From Clostridiales bacterium UBA1316 (GTDB taxonomy: Bacteria > Bacillota > Clostridia > Oscillospirales > Oscillospiraceae), in contig DBTM01000015.1 in assembly GCA_002307055.1 (NCBI GenBank), forward strand, positions 1 to 41,133: a DNA stretch of 41,133 bases, given 5' to 3'. Positions 16,708-24,769 of this stretch are shown piece after piece. The translations under genes were made by a program, and so were the position numbers. The notes beneath the pieces were generated by a model. That model worked only from the letters and a program-made list of their open reading frames with translations, had not been told where the DNA came from and searched no databases. Positions within the stretch are counted from its first letter, which is position 1. Each line of letters begins with the position of its first letter.

Positions 16708-17571
16708 ATGGATAAAGACATTCTGGCCGTTATTGAAGCGGCTTCGCCCAGCTTTTCGAAGGGGCAGCGTAATATTGCGAAATATATCCTGGAAAACTAC
16801 GAAAAGGCTGCGTTTATGACGGCCAGCCGCCTGGGTCAGGTTGTTAATGTCAGTGAATCGACTGTTGTACGATTTGCTGCTGAGCTGGGGTACGAGGGTT
16901 ATCCTGAAATGCGGCGCGCCCTCCAGGACATGATCAGGAACTGCCTGACCTCGGTCCAGAGAATACAGGTCGCCAAAGAACTGATGGAAAGCGAGGACAT
17001 CCTGTCTCTTGTTTTATCCTCCGACATTGAGCAGATTCGCCTGACGATGGAAGATACGAACAGGGATGACTTCGACTCAGCAGTCAACAGTATCGTCAAA
17101 GCAAAAAACATCTATATCTTCGGTTTGCGTTCGTCGTCCGCACTGGCAAATTTCATGGGCTTTTATTTTAATCTTATCTTTGATAACGTCCGCGTAATCA
17201 ATGGGACATCAGCCAGCGAGGTCTTTGAACAGATTCTCCGCATATCAAAAGGCGATGTCTTTATCGCTTTATCATTTCCGAGATATTCTCGGCGGACGAT
17301 CAAAGCCATGCGGTATGCGCGTGATATGGGTGCCGACGTTATCGGCATTACAGATTCCGCCGGGTCGCCTATTGCAAAGCTCTCAGATATCGCCCTATAT
17401 GCCAGAAGCGATATGGTGTCCTTCCTTGATACGCTCGTCGCCCCGCTGAGCCTCGTCAACGCGCTCATCGTTGCCACAAGCGCCAAAGCGCAGGGAGACC
17501 TGTTTTCTAATTTTGAGAAGCTCGAACGCATTTGGGATGAATACGAGGTATACGAAAAGCTTGATGTTTGA
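16708..17571 (+). CDS. MurR/RpiR family transcriptional regulator
   Basis: The protein has the RpiR layout: an N-terminal helix-turn-helix domain (about 1-77; TASRLGQVVNVSESTVVRFAAELG is the recognition region) and a C-terminal SIS sugar-phosphate sensing domain (about 124-255, IYIFGLRSSSALANF and ISKGDVFIALSFPRYS). Family members sense phosphosugars or amino sugars and control nearby metabolic genes. Length 287 aa is normal. ATCGGAGG precedes the ATG. Its last eight bases overlap the flavoprotein gene, so the two are coupled, although no sugar gene is nearby. The ligand and targets are unknown. Confidence 0.9.
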   Translation: MDKDILAVIEAASPSFSKGQRNIAKYILENYEKAAFMTASRLGQVVNVSESTVVRFAAELGYEGYPEMRRALQDMIRNCLTSVQRIQVAKELMESEDILSLVLSSDIEQIRLTMEDTNRDDFDSAVNSIVKAKNIYIFGLRSSSALANFMGFYFNLIFDNVRVINGTSASEVFEQILRISKGDVFIALSFPRYSRRTIKAMRYARDMGADVIGITDSAGSPIAKLSDIALYARSDMVSFLDTLVAPLSLVNALIVATSAKAQGDLFSNFEKLERIWDEYEVYEKLDV

Positions 17572-18817
17572 TATAGTCGTAATAGGCGGCGGGGCTTCAG
17601 GCTTGCTCACATCGGCAATCAGCGCCGAGCGCGGGCACCGCGTCCTTCTGCTTGAAAAAAATGACCGCCCCGGCATGAAGCTCCGTATCACCGGCAAAGG
17701 TCGCTGCAATGTGACAAATGACTGCACTGTTCGGGAGGTTCTCGACAGTATCCCGACGGGAGGGCGCTTTTTAAACAGCGCCGTCAGCGGTTTTACACCG
17801 AAGGATGTGATGGCTCTTTTTGACAAGCTCGGCGTACCGCTGAAAACAGAACGGGGGAACCGAGTTTTTCCCGTTTCGGATAATGCCGCGGATATTGTAT
17901 CCGCCCTCCGCCGATATGCCGATCAAACCGGAGTGACCGTCAGGAAAGGCACCGCAAAATCTATCCGTACAAATGACGGAGGAGTCTCGGCTGTTATATT
18001 ATCATCAGAAGAAAGAATCGACTGCAAAACCGCCGTACTTAGTACAGGCGGCGTTTCATACCCTCTGACCGGTTCCACGGGAGACGGTTATAAGATAGCA
18101 TCAGAGCTGGGGCATAAAATAATACCGCCCAAAGCATCGCTTGTACCGCTCGAAGCATCTCCTGAAATATGTTCGAGGATGCAGGGGCTTGCCTTGAAGA
18201 ACGTTCGGCTCTCCGTCACCGATATGACCGCAAAAAGCAGCGGTAAAAAACCGGTGTTCGAAGACTTCGGCGAGATGCTCTTTACGCATTTCGGTGTTTC
18301 AGGACCGCTTATTTTGTCAGCCAGTGCCCATATGCGTGATTTTCAGAGTAAAAAATATGAGATTTCTATTGACCTTAAGCCGGCGCTCGACGATAAAAAA
18401 CTTGACGCGCGTCTGCTGCGCGATTTCGAGAAATATGCTAATCGCGATTTTTCAAATGCGCTGGGTGACCTCGCAAATAAAACAATGATTCCTGTGCTTG
18501 TCGATCTGTCTGCGATACCGCCGGATACCAAGGTCAACTCAATTACACGGCAGCAGCGAGCTGCCCTTCTGAATCTGCTCAAAAATTTTAAAATTGAGGT
18601 TATCGGTCCGCGCCCCATTGAGGAAGCGATCATCACCTCAGGCGGCGTTGATGTACGGGAAATCAACCCGACAACAATGGAATCCAAAATCATCAAAGGT
18701 TTGTATTTCACCGGAGAAGTCATCGACGCAGACGCTTATACAGGCGGCTTTAATCTGCAGATTGCATGGTCAACGGCATATGCCGCCGGTAGTCATATAA
18801 GTGAAAGGACTGTCTGA
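17564..18817 (+). CDS. HI0933/BaiN-family NAD(P)/FAD-dependent oxidoreductase
   Basis: The N-terminus FDIVVIGGGASGLLTSA is a Rossmann FAD-binding motif and is followed by LLLEKNDRPGMKLRITGKGRCNVTN, the signature of the HI0933 flavoprotein family. A second family block, TGGVSYPLTGSTGDGY, lies near residue 162, and the C-terminal GGFNLQIAWSTAYAAG closes the FAD site. Substrates of most members are unknown; one gut member (BaiN) reduces bile acid intermediates, but similarity at family level does not prove that here. I chose ATG 17564 (417 aa), which puts the FAD motif near the N-terminus; it overlaps the RpiR stop. cmk follows after three bases. Confidence 0.9.
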   Translation: MFDIVVIGGGASGLLTSAISAERGHRVLLLEKNDRPGMKLRITGKGRCNVTNDCTVREVLDSIPTGGRFLNSAVSGFTPKDVMALFDKLGVPLKTERGNRVFPVSDNAADIVSALRRYADQTGVTVRKGTAKSIRTNDGGVSAVILSSEERIDCKTAVLSTGGVSYPLTGSTGDGYKIASELGHKIIPPKASLVPLEASPEICSRMQGLALKNVRLSVTDMTAKSSGKKPVFEDFGEMLFTHFGVSGPLILSASAHMRDFQSKKYEISIDLKPALDDKKLDARLLRDFEKYANRDFSNALGDLANKTMIPVLVDLSAIPPDTKVNSITRQQRAALLNLLKNFKIEVIGPRPIEEAIITSGGVDVREINPTTMESKIIKGLYFTGEVIDADAYTGGFNLQIAWSTAYAAGSHISERTV

Positions 18818-18820
18818 ACC

Positions 18821-19498
18821 GTGGAAAAGAGAAGTATCGCCATTGATGGCCCGAGCGGCGCCGGCAAAAGCACATTAGCCAGAATGACGGCAAAAAAATA
18901 CGGCCTGATCTATGTTGACACAGGGGCCTTATACCGAAGCGTCGGCTTATATATGCTGCACCATGATGTGGCGTCAAAGGATGAAGCGCGTATTGTAAAG
19001 CTGCTTCCAAAAATCAGCATAGAGATGCGCTATGATGAAGAAAGCCTTCAGCATATGTTCTTAAACGGTGCAGATGTCACAGACAAGATTCGGATTCCGG
19101 AAGCATCCATATACGCGAGTGATGTTTCCGCCCTGAAACCGGTACGCGCTTTTTTATTATCCATGCAAAAAGAAATGGCTGTCAAATATGACGTTATCAT
19201 GGATGGCCGTGATATTGGGACCGTAGTTCTTCCAAATGCGGGCCTTAAAATATTCCTCACGGCGCAGCCGGAAATTCGCGCGCGCAGACGGTATAAGGAG
19301 CTTCTGGAAAAGCGTATCGATACGACCTACGAGGATGTTCTCCGTGATATCCTATATCGGGATAAAAATGACAGCGAGCGCAGCGCAGCCCCCTTGAAAG
19401 CGGCGGACGATGCCATCCTGGTTGATACAACGGATATCGGACTTGACGAATGTCTTCAAATAATTTGCGCTTTAGCGGAGGAAAGATTAGGGTTATGA
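18821..19498 (+). CDS. cmk: Cytidylate kinase
   Basis: Cmk phosphorylates CMP and dCMP using ATP. The P-loop is GPSGAGKST at residues 9-17, followed by YVDTGALYRSVGLY, the conserved CMP-binding part; MDGRDIGTVV near 128 and the RAxRRYKEL lid near 150 are also typical. Length is 225 aa. The GTG at 18821 lies three bases after the flavoprotein stop, with AAAGGA about twelve bases upstream. The stop overlaps the plsC start as ATGA, so both should be cotranslated. Confidence 0.95.
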   Translation: MEKRSIAIDGPSGAGKSTLARMTAKKYGLIYVDTGALYRSVGLYMLHHDVASKDEARIVKLLPKISIEMRYDEESLQHMFLNGADVTDKIRIPEASIYASDVSALKPVRAFLLSMQKEMAVKYDVIMDGRDIGTVVLPNAGLKIFLTAQPEIRARRRYKELLEKRIDTTYEDVLRDILYRDKNDSERSAAPLKAADDAILVDTTDIGLDECLQIICALAEERLGL

Positions 19499-20094
19499 GT
19501 CGTGAATACAAAACCTACAGAAAGCTGTATTACTTATTAAGAATTGTCTTTTTTCCGTTTTACAGATTCAAAATCATTGGCAGAGAGCATATTGCTCCCG
19601 GCCCTGCCGTGTTCTGCGCCAACCATTCGAGTAATCTGGACCCGATTATCATGTCTTTTGGCGCAGGCATCGGGCATCATCTGCACTACATGGGAAAAAT
19701 AGAGTTATTTAAAATACCCGTTTTGTCTTCTGTTTTAAGAGGTATCGGCAGCTTCCCGGTCAATCGCGGGCATAACGATGTCGGAGCGATAAAAAGAGCG
19801 ATGATGTATCTTAAAGCGGGGGAAAAGATCGGTATTTTTCCGGAGGGCACAAGAGTCAAGACAGATGAAGCAGGAGATGCCAAACGCGGAGCAGTCAGAA
19901 TAGCCGATCAGATGTCGGTGCCGGTTGTTCCAGTTTATATCCCCAGAGATAAGAAACTTTTTCATACGTACACGATCATTTTCGGTACTCCGTATACGGT
20001 AAACCCGGAGAAGAAGAAGCTGTCTCAAAACGAATACAATACGCTGGCCGATGCGTTGATGGAAAAAATTGCCACTCTTAAATCAGCAAAATGA
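19495..20094 (+). CDS. plsC: 1-acyl-sn-glycerol-3-phosphate acyltransferase (PlsC family)
   Basis: PlsC adds the second acyl chain to lysophosphatidic acid in membrane phospholipid synthesis. The catalytic NHSSNLDP (HX4D) motif lies near residue 41 and the substrate-binding FPEGTR near 118. A hydrophobic N-terminus (YYLLRIVFFPFYRF) is the membrane-associating part. I use the ATG at 19495, overlapping the cmk stop (199 aa); an upstream in-frame start at 19450 would extend it into cmk without support. The cmk-plsC-ispH order is conserved in Clostridia. Confidence 0.94.
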   Translation: MSREYKTYRKLYYLLRIVFFPFYRFKIIGREHIAPGPAVFCANHSSNLDPIIMSFGAGIGHHLHYMGKIELFKIPVLSSVLRGIGSFPVNRGHNDVGAIKRAMMYLKAGEKIGIFPEGTRVKTDEAGDAKRGAVRIADQMSVPVVPVYIPRDKKLFHTYTIIFGTPYTVNPEKKKLSQNEYNTLADALMEKIATLKSAK

Positions 20095-20112
20095 CGAAAT
20101 TCGGAGAATCTC

Positions 20113-22179
20113 ATGAAAATTATCATGGCTCAATCGGCAGGCTTCTGCTTTGGCGTTCACCGCGCGGTGAAGCTTTGCCAAAAGGCTGCTGAAAATAATA
20201 ACAGCTGCATAACCCTCGGGCCGATTATTCATAATAAAAGTGTCACAGACGCGCTCAGCGCTCAAGGTGTCAAACAAGTAGAAACAATATCTCAGGTTAA
20301 GCCCGGAGACACCGTAATCATCAGATCCCACGGCGCGAGTAAAGAAGAAATCAATGCGCTGCAGTCCTCCGGAACGACCATCATTGACGCGACCTGCCCC
20401 GATGTTGCCAAGATACATGAAATCGTCCGTAATGAATCGCTGTCCGGCAGAACGATTCTTATCATTGGGCAGCGCAATCATCCGGAAGTCGAGGCAATAT
20501 CGAGCTGGTGCAGCCAATGCCAGATCTTTGAGTCACCGCAGGAACTTCATAGTTGGCTCGAGCAGTCGCCCAACCGTAAAAACGAACCGGTTTGTGTTGT
20601 TTTCCAGACGACGAGCACGCACCATGTCTATGACGAATGCTGCGCAATAGTAAAAAAAGAGTGTACAAATCTTAAAATATTTGATACAATATGCAACGCC
20701 ACATGCAGACGCCAGGAAGAGGCCGAAGAAATTTCACGTATTGTTGACACTATGATTGTTATAGGCGGAAAGTTCAGCGCGAACAGCCTGAAACTTGCTG
20801 AGATTTGCAGAGCAAATTGTAAAACAGTGTATTTTGTGGAAACAGCCGATGAACTTGACATTTCTAAGTTCAGTGAATCTGATACCGTCGGAATCACTGC
20901 GGGCGCTTCTACACCGTCGTGGATAATTAAGGAGGTCTGTCAGATGATGAGTGAAGAAATGAACATCGAAGCAACGAAAAACGAAGCGGAAACCATTGAT
21001 GCTGATATCGTCAATGCGGAGGCTGCAGAGGTCGCTGAAACCTTCGAGCAAATGCTGGAAAGATCCATTAAAACTTTATATACTGGGCAAAAAGTGACCG
21101 GAATAATTTCCGGGATTACACCGACAGAAATTTCAGTCGATCTAGGTACGAAGCAGTCAGGCTACATACCTTTGGCGGAACTGACTGATGACCCGACGGC
21201 AAAAGCAGAAGACCTTGTCAAAATCGGAGACGCGATTGAAACCTTTGTCATGCGCGTCAATGATGTTGAAGGCACAGTTATGCTATCCAAAAAGCGTCTT
21301 GACTCTATCAAGAGCTGGGATGATATCGATTCGGCCAGAGACAGCAGGATTACTATTGAAGGTATTGTTACCGAAGAAAATAAGGGCGGCGTCGTTGTCT
21401 CCGTCAAAGGCGTACGCGTTTTCGTCCCGGCATCGCAGACAGGGCTCGCCAAAGATGTGCCAATGTCATCTCTATTAAAGACGAAAGTCAAAATGCGTAT
21501 CACAGAGGTGAATCAAGCCCGGCGCCGCGTCGTCGGTTCAATCCGGGCCGTATCCAACGACGAACGCCGTGAAAAAACAGATAATATCTGGAATGACATC
21601 GAAGTCGGCAAGAAGTACACAGGTGTCGTTAAATCGATGACCTCCTACGGCGCGTTTGTCGATATCGGCGGTATTGACGGGATGATTCATGTCAGCGAGC
21701 TGAGCTGGACAAGGATCCATCAGCCCTCGGATATATTAAAAATCGGTGATAAAATAGAAGTATTTATCTTATCCTTTGATAAAGAAAAGAAGAAGATTTC
21801 CCTTGGATATAAGACGAAAGACGGAAACCCGTGGGAAAAATTCGTAGCGTCTTATAAAGTCGGCGATGTACCCGAGGTAAAAGTCGTCAAGCTGATGCCT
21901 TTCGGCGCTTTCGCGGAAATCATGCCGGGTGTTGACGGTCTCATCCATATTTCTCAGATTACCGATCATCGAATCGGGCTGCCCTCCGAAGTCCTTTCCG
22001 AAGGCATGTCCGTACAGGTGAAAATCACTGATATAGACATGGAGAAGCATAAGGTATCCCTCAGCATCAGAGCACTGCTTGACCCGGAACCGAATTCTTC
22101 CGAAAAGCTTGACAAGACACCGGTTTTAGTTTACGACACAGATTCACCTCCTGCCGCCGAACAGGAGTCAGCTGAATAA
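20113..22179 (+). CDS. ispH: Bifunctional IspH (HMBPP reductase) fused to S1 RNA-binding domains
   Basis: The N-terminal 285 residues are IspH, the [4Fe-4S] enzyme that makes IPP and DMAPP in the last MEP-pathway step; the cluster cysteines are C12 (GFCFGV), C95 (ATCPDV) and C198 (NATCRRQ). An acidic linker (about 286-320) leads into four S1 repeats at about 322-393, 411-480, 499-567 and 584-655; repeats three and four have the canonical YGAFVDI/FGAFAEI and IHVSEL/IHISQI signatures. This fusion is known in Clostridia and is annotated as reductase plus ribosomal protein S1. Length 688 aa. An internal AAGGAGG before M278 could start a separate S1 product. Confidence 0.95.
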   Translation: MKIIMAQSAGFCFGVHRAVKLCQKAAENNNSCITLGPIIHNKSVTDALSAQGVKQVETISQVKPGDTVIIRSHGASKEEINALQSSGTTIIDATCPDVAKIHEIVRNESLSGRTILIIGQRNHPEVEAISSWCSQCQIFESPQELHSWLEQSPNRKNEPVCVVFQTTSTHHVYDECCAIVKKECTNLKIFDTICNATCRRQEEAEEISRIVDTMIVIGGKFSANSLKLAEICRANCKTVYFVETADELDISKFSESDTVGITAGASTPSWIIKEVCQMMSEEMNIEATKNEAETIDADIVNAEAAEVAETFEQMLERSIKTLYTGQKVTGIISGITPTEISVDLGTKQSGYIPLAELTDDPTAKAEDLVKIGDAIETFVMRVNDVEGTVMLSKKRLDSIKSWDDIDSARDSRITIEGIVTEENKGGVVVSVKGVRVFVPASQTGLAKDVPMSSLLKTKVKMRITEVNQARRRVVGSIRAVSNDERREKTDNIWNDIEVGKKYTGVVKSMTSYGAFVDIGGIDGMIHVSELSWTRIHQPSDILKIGDKIEVFILSFDKEKKKISLGYKTKDGNPWEKFVASYKVGDVPEVKVVKLMPFGAFAEIMPGVDGLIHISQITDHRIGLPSEVLSEGMSVQVKITDIDMEKHKVSLSIRALLDPEPNSSEKLDKTPVLVYDTDSPPAAEQESAE
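20929..20946 (+). promoter_or_regulatory. Internal Shine-Dalgarno and ATG inside ispH-S1
   Basis: AAGGAGG at 20929-20935 is followed after eight bases by an in-frame ATG at 20944 (M278). This lies at the junction of the IspH part and the acidic linker to the S1 repeats, so initiation here would produce a free S1 protein of 411 aa. The same bases encode the conserved IIKEV of IspH, so the match could be accidental. Confidence 0.45.
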
Positions 22180-22216
22180 TTCATTGGGTGCGTTTTACTA
22201 CACAGCTTAATTAATG

Positions 22217-22253
22217 CCGGAAGCGGCTTTGCGCCGTTTCCGGTATATTTTTG
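22217..22253 (+). terminator. Rho-independent terminator after ispH-S1
   Basis: CCGGAAGCGGC at 22217-22227 pairs with GCCGTTTCCGG at 22233-22243 (11 pairs, one G-U) with a five-base loop, then TATATTTTTG. This is a well-formed terminator ending the cmk-plsC-ispH unit. Confidence 0.82.
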
Positions 22254-22364
22254 TCATAATTGGGAAAACAATATTATGTAAAATAACGATTCACGCATTC
22301 AGCCTTCAATTTGTCAGCCGATATACGATTATTCAATATTTATCGGGAAATAGTTTACAAAAAT

Positions 22365-22396
22365 GCTTGCTATATCAAGCAAAAATGGTATATAAT
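22365..22396 (+). promoter_or_regulatory. carD promoter with a possible operator
   Basis: TTGCTA at 22367-22372 and a perfect TATAAT at 22391-22396 are 18 bases apart. An inverted repeat, GCTTG at 22365-22369 and CAAGC at 22376-22380, covers the -35. The region from 22254 to 22364 is AT-rich and holds nothing else I can name. Confidence 0.55.
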
Positions 22397-22410
22397 AAAT
22401 TTGTTGCTTT

Positions 22411-22430
22411 CGAATAAACTCATTTATTCG
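22411..22430 (+). promoter_or_regulatory. Palindrome in the carD 5' untranslated region
   Basis: CGAATAAA at 22411-22418 and TTTATTCG at 22423-22430 are perfect inverse copies around CTCA, about ten bases past the expected transcription start and 29 bases before carD. It could be an operator or a short mRNA hairpin. Confidence 0.45.
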
Positions 22431-22458
22431 CAATTTGTGACACTGAGGGAGTAAGGGT

Positions 22459-22935
22459 ATGTTTTGTGTTGGAGATATGATTGCCCATCCGATGCACGGA
22501 GCCGGCATCATTGACAGTATCGAAGAAAAAAAGATTAATGGGTGCACGCGCCAGTATTATGTTCTCAAAATGCCTGCCGGCGGTATGGTCGTCATGATTC
22601 CAACCGAAAGCAGCGAGGCGATTGGTGTCCGTCCTATTGTCGATTTTGCTGCTGCCGAGTCTCTGATGAACTCCATATGTGACATTGAAGCAGATATGAC
22701 ATCGAATTGGAACAGACGTTACCGCGAAAATATGCAGAGACTCAAGAGCGGTGATTTGATTGAGGTTGCCCGAGTCGTCAAAGGACTAATGACCCGCGAC
22801 GTTGAAAAAGGACTCTCCACCGGCGAACGCAAAATGCTGCATTCAGCCAAGCAGATCCTGATATCTGAAATCGTTTTATCTCAGAAGATCACATATGAAG
22901 AAGTCGAAATGCGTATCAATGCGGTGCTCATATAG
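22459..22935 (+). CDS. CarD family transcriptional regulator
   Basis: CarD/CdnL proteins bind the RNA polymerase beta subunit and stabilise open promoter complexes, for example at rRNA promoters. The N-terminal RNAP-interacting domain (about 1-60) has FCVGDMIAHPMHGAGII and YYVLKMP; the C-terminal helical domain has the family's RYRENMQRLKSGD, then ERKMLHSAKQIL. Length 158 aa is typical. GGGAGTAAGG precedes the ATG. It has its own promoter and terminator, so it is mainly monocistronic, upstream of ispD-ispF as in many Clostridia. Confidence 0.93.
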   Translation: MFCVGDMIAHPMHGAGIIDSIEEKKINGCTRQYYVLKMPAGGMVVMIPTESSEAIGVRPIVDFAAAESLMNSICDIEADMTSNWNRRYRENMQRLKSGDLIEVARVVKGLMTRDVEKGLSTGERKMLHSAKQILISEIVLSQKITYEEVEMRINAVLI

Positions 22936-22977
22936 TATTTCCAACGATTATTTTTTGAACGCGCACGAATGAGCACG

Positions 22978-23001
22978 GCGGAGGAATTCCCTCCGCTTTT
23001 T
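22978..23001 (+). terminator. Rho-independent terminator after carD
   Basis: GCGGAGG at 22978-22984 pairs with CCTCCGC at 22990-22996 around AATTC, followed by TTTTT at 22997-23001. Only 42 bases remain before the ispD start. Confidence 0.85.
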
Positions 23002-23043
23002 CGCACACAAAATCAATGACATTTTTTTAAGGAGGAAGCGATA

Positions 23044-23781
23044 ATGGCGATTCAACTGAGAAGAATGTTCAAAAAAGATAAAGAAAAGAAAGCGGTCTGT
23101 TCGGTTGTTGTTGCCGCGGCAGGCTCGTCTTCGAGAATGGAAGGGACAAATAAGCTTTTTATTGAAATCGGCGCGATCCCGGTTTTAGCCCATACGCTGA
23201 CGGCACTTAATAAATGCGCAGAAATCAGCGAAATTATCGTTGTGACACAGCCTGATGACATCAGTGAAGTCGCGCGGCTCTGCAGCGCATATCGGGTGAC
23301 AAAGCTTTCGAAGATCGTTGGCGGCGGTCAGACAAGGCTGGAATCGGTGTATAAAGGTGTATTTGAGGTATCAAAGGAGTCACAGCTGATTGCGATCCAT
23401 GACGGCGCACGGCCGTTTATCACCGAGCAGATCATATCCGAAACAATCGCGGCGGCGCTGCGGTTCTCAGCGGCTGCCCCCTGCGTCCCCGTGACCTCGA
23501 CGATAAAGCAGGCACATAACGGTATGGTTGAAAAAACCATCGCACGCGAAAATCTATTTGAAGTACAAACGCCGCAGATATTCGCATCTGAGCTCATCAA
23601 GGGCGCGCTGCAAAACGCCGTTGACCGGTCACTCTACATAACCGATGACTGTATGGCGGTGGAAGCGCTTGGTTGTCCCGTTAAATTGACAGCGGGCGCA
23701 CATGATAATATTAAGCTGACGACAAAAGCCGATATCGTCATTGCCGAAGCAATTTATACAGCGAGGAGGAACAACCAATGA
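23044..23781 (+). CDS. ispD: 2-C-methyl-D-erythritol 4-phosphate cytidylyltransferase
   Basis: IspD transfers CMP from CTP to methylerythritol phosphate, the third step of the non-mevalonate isoprenoid pathway. The nucleotide-binding loop is AAAGSSSRMEG near residues 25-35, and VGGGQTRLESVYKG, IAIHDGARPF, TPQIF and ITDDCMAVE are the family blocks. It is 245 aa with a hydrophilic 20-residue extension before the Rossmann core. AAGGAGGAAG precedes the ATG. It overlaps ispF by four bases, and with IspH and IspF places three MEP-pathway genes in this window. Confidence 0.95.
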   Translation: MAIQLRRMFKKDKEKKAVCSVVVAAAGSSSRMEGTNKLFIEIGAIPVLAHTLTALNKCAEISEIIVVTQPDDISEVARLCSAYRVTKLSKIVGGGQTRLESVYKGVFEVSKESQLIAIHDGARPFITEQIISETIAAALRFSAAAPCVPVTSTIKQAHNGMVEKTIARENLFEVQTPQIFASELIKGALQNAVDRSLYITDDCMAVEALGCPVKLTAGAHDNIKLTTKADIVIAEAIYTARRNNQ

Positions 23782-24278
23782 TGAGAATAGGGCACGGTTA
23801 TGACGCGCACAGGCTGAAGGCCGGACGTCCATGCATCCTATGCGGCGTCGCGATACCCTGCGATTTTGGACCCGACGGTCACTCTGATGCCGATGTTCCC
23901 ATCCATGCGCTGATGGACGCCTTCCTGGGTGCGCTCGCTCTCGGCGACATCGGCAAGTTCTTCCCGGACACGGACACAAAATACAAAGATGCAGACAGTA
24001 TCGAGCTGCTGAAAGCTATATATCAGGAAATAATATCGCTGGGATATCAGCTCTGCAACGCCGACATCACCATTATCCTCCAAAATCCTCATTTATCACC
24101 GTATATACTTGAAATGCGCGAGAAAACATCCGCCGCGCTTCAGACGCACATACAAAACATCAGCGTCAAAGCCACAACAGAAGAAAAAATGGGCTTTACC
24201 GGTGAAGGCCTCGGCATCTGCGCCCACGCTGTCGTCCTACTCGAAGAACAAGTTTGCTTTAGTGCTGGTCGCAGTTAA
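23778..24278 (+). CDS. ispF: 2-C-methyl-D-erythritol 2,4-cyclodiphosphate synthase
   Basis: IspF cyclises the CDP-methylerythritol phosphate made by IspD pathway enzymes, releasing CMP. The metal site motif GHGYDAHRL is at the N-terminus, followed by GHSDADVPIHALMDAFLGA, the signature of the family, and GDIGKFFPDTD. The C-terminal EEKMGFTGEGLGICA is also conserved. Length 166 aa. AGGAGGA lies eight bases before ATG 23778; ATG 23781 is the alternative. A strong terminator follows. Confidence 0.96.
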   Translation: MMRIGHGYDAHRLKAGRPCILCGVAIPCDFGPDGHSDADVPIHALMDAFLGALALGDIGKFFPDTDTKYKDADSIELLKAIYQEIISLGYQLCNADITIILQNPHLSPYILEMREKTSAALQTHIQNISVKATTEEKMGFTGEGLGICAHAVVLLEEQVCFSAGRS

Positions 24279-24319
24279 CAAATAAAGCGAAATAATCATG
24301 ATCAATTAAAATTGTGCTG

Positions 24320-24353
24320 AACAAGCCGGTGATTTAATTTCGGCTTGTTTTTT
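24320..24353 (+). terminator. Rho-independent terminator after ispF
   Basis: AACAAGCCG at 24320-24328 pairs with CGGCTTGTT at 24341-24349 around a 12-base loop, and the run TTTTTT ends at 24353. It closes the ispD-ispF unit. Confidence 0.85.
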
Positions 24354-24514
24354 ATCAATAGCCAGATAAAATTACTGACAGTTGCTGTAATTCGCCATGC
24401 CGTCAGTCAGATTTGCTGAAATACTAAAAACCGAAACGCTCAGAGATGCATATTATGTTTTGAATGGCAGGGAATTTCTGCCGGATCAACACCGCCTGAG
24501 AGGAGAGCCGTTTC
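24354..24514 (+). other. Unassigned leader before the DUF3343 gene
   Basis: These 161 bases separate the ispF terminator from the DUF3343 gene. I see two weak stems: ACTGAC at 24374-24379 with GTCAGT at 24402-24407, and GGCAG at 24466-24470 with CTGCC at 24478-24482. No convincing -35/-10 pair and no riboswitch I recognise are present. A 60-codon frame at 24397-24579 looks spurious. Confidence 0.3.
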
Positions 24515-24769
24515 GTGGTATTTTATCTTCTGATATGCCGCTCGCTTACTTATGCCCAGCGTGCCGCAAAAACGCTTGAACACGTTGGTATAACAGCTAT
24601 TGTCACAAAGGTTCCGCAAATGATAACAGCCGATGGCTGCGGCTATTGTGTGAAAGTCTCTGCAAAAAATGTTTCTAACGCTCTTGTCGCCATGAAAGAC
24701 GCGGAGCTTTTTCCTATAAAAATTTTTGTCCTTTACGCTGACGGTAATTATGGCGAGGTGAAAGCATGA
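24515..24769 (+). CDS. DUF3343 protein, putative Se/S carrier-like
   Basis: This 84-residue protein fits DUF3343 (Pfam PF11823, described as putative Se/S carrier-like). The pattern is a short alpha-beta fold beginning YLLICRSLTYAQRAAKTL, with TKVPQMITADGCGYCVKV in the middle; C44 and C47 (GCGYC) are candidates for carrying selenium or sulfur. The start is GTG at 24515 with GAGAGGAG upstream. It overlaps the desulfurase gene by four bases, the partner expected for this family. The carrier role is inference from family and pairing. Confidence 0.85.
   Translation: MVFYLLICRSLTYAQRAAKTLEHVGITAIVTKVPQMITADGCGYCVKVSAKNVSNALVAMKDAELFPIKIFVLYADGNYGEVKA

Noticed and set aside
22354..22396. TTTACA at 22354-22359 as -35 for the carD TATAAT
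   Set aside because: The spacing would be 31 bases; TTGCTA at 22367 with 18 bases fits better.
24397..24579. 60-codon plus-strand frame upstream of the DUF3343 gene
   Set aside because: No ribosome binding site, overlaps the DUF3343 start in another frame, no recognisable family.
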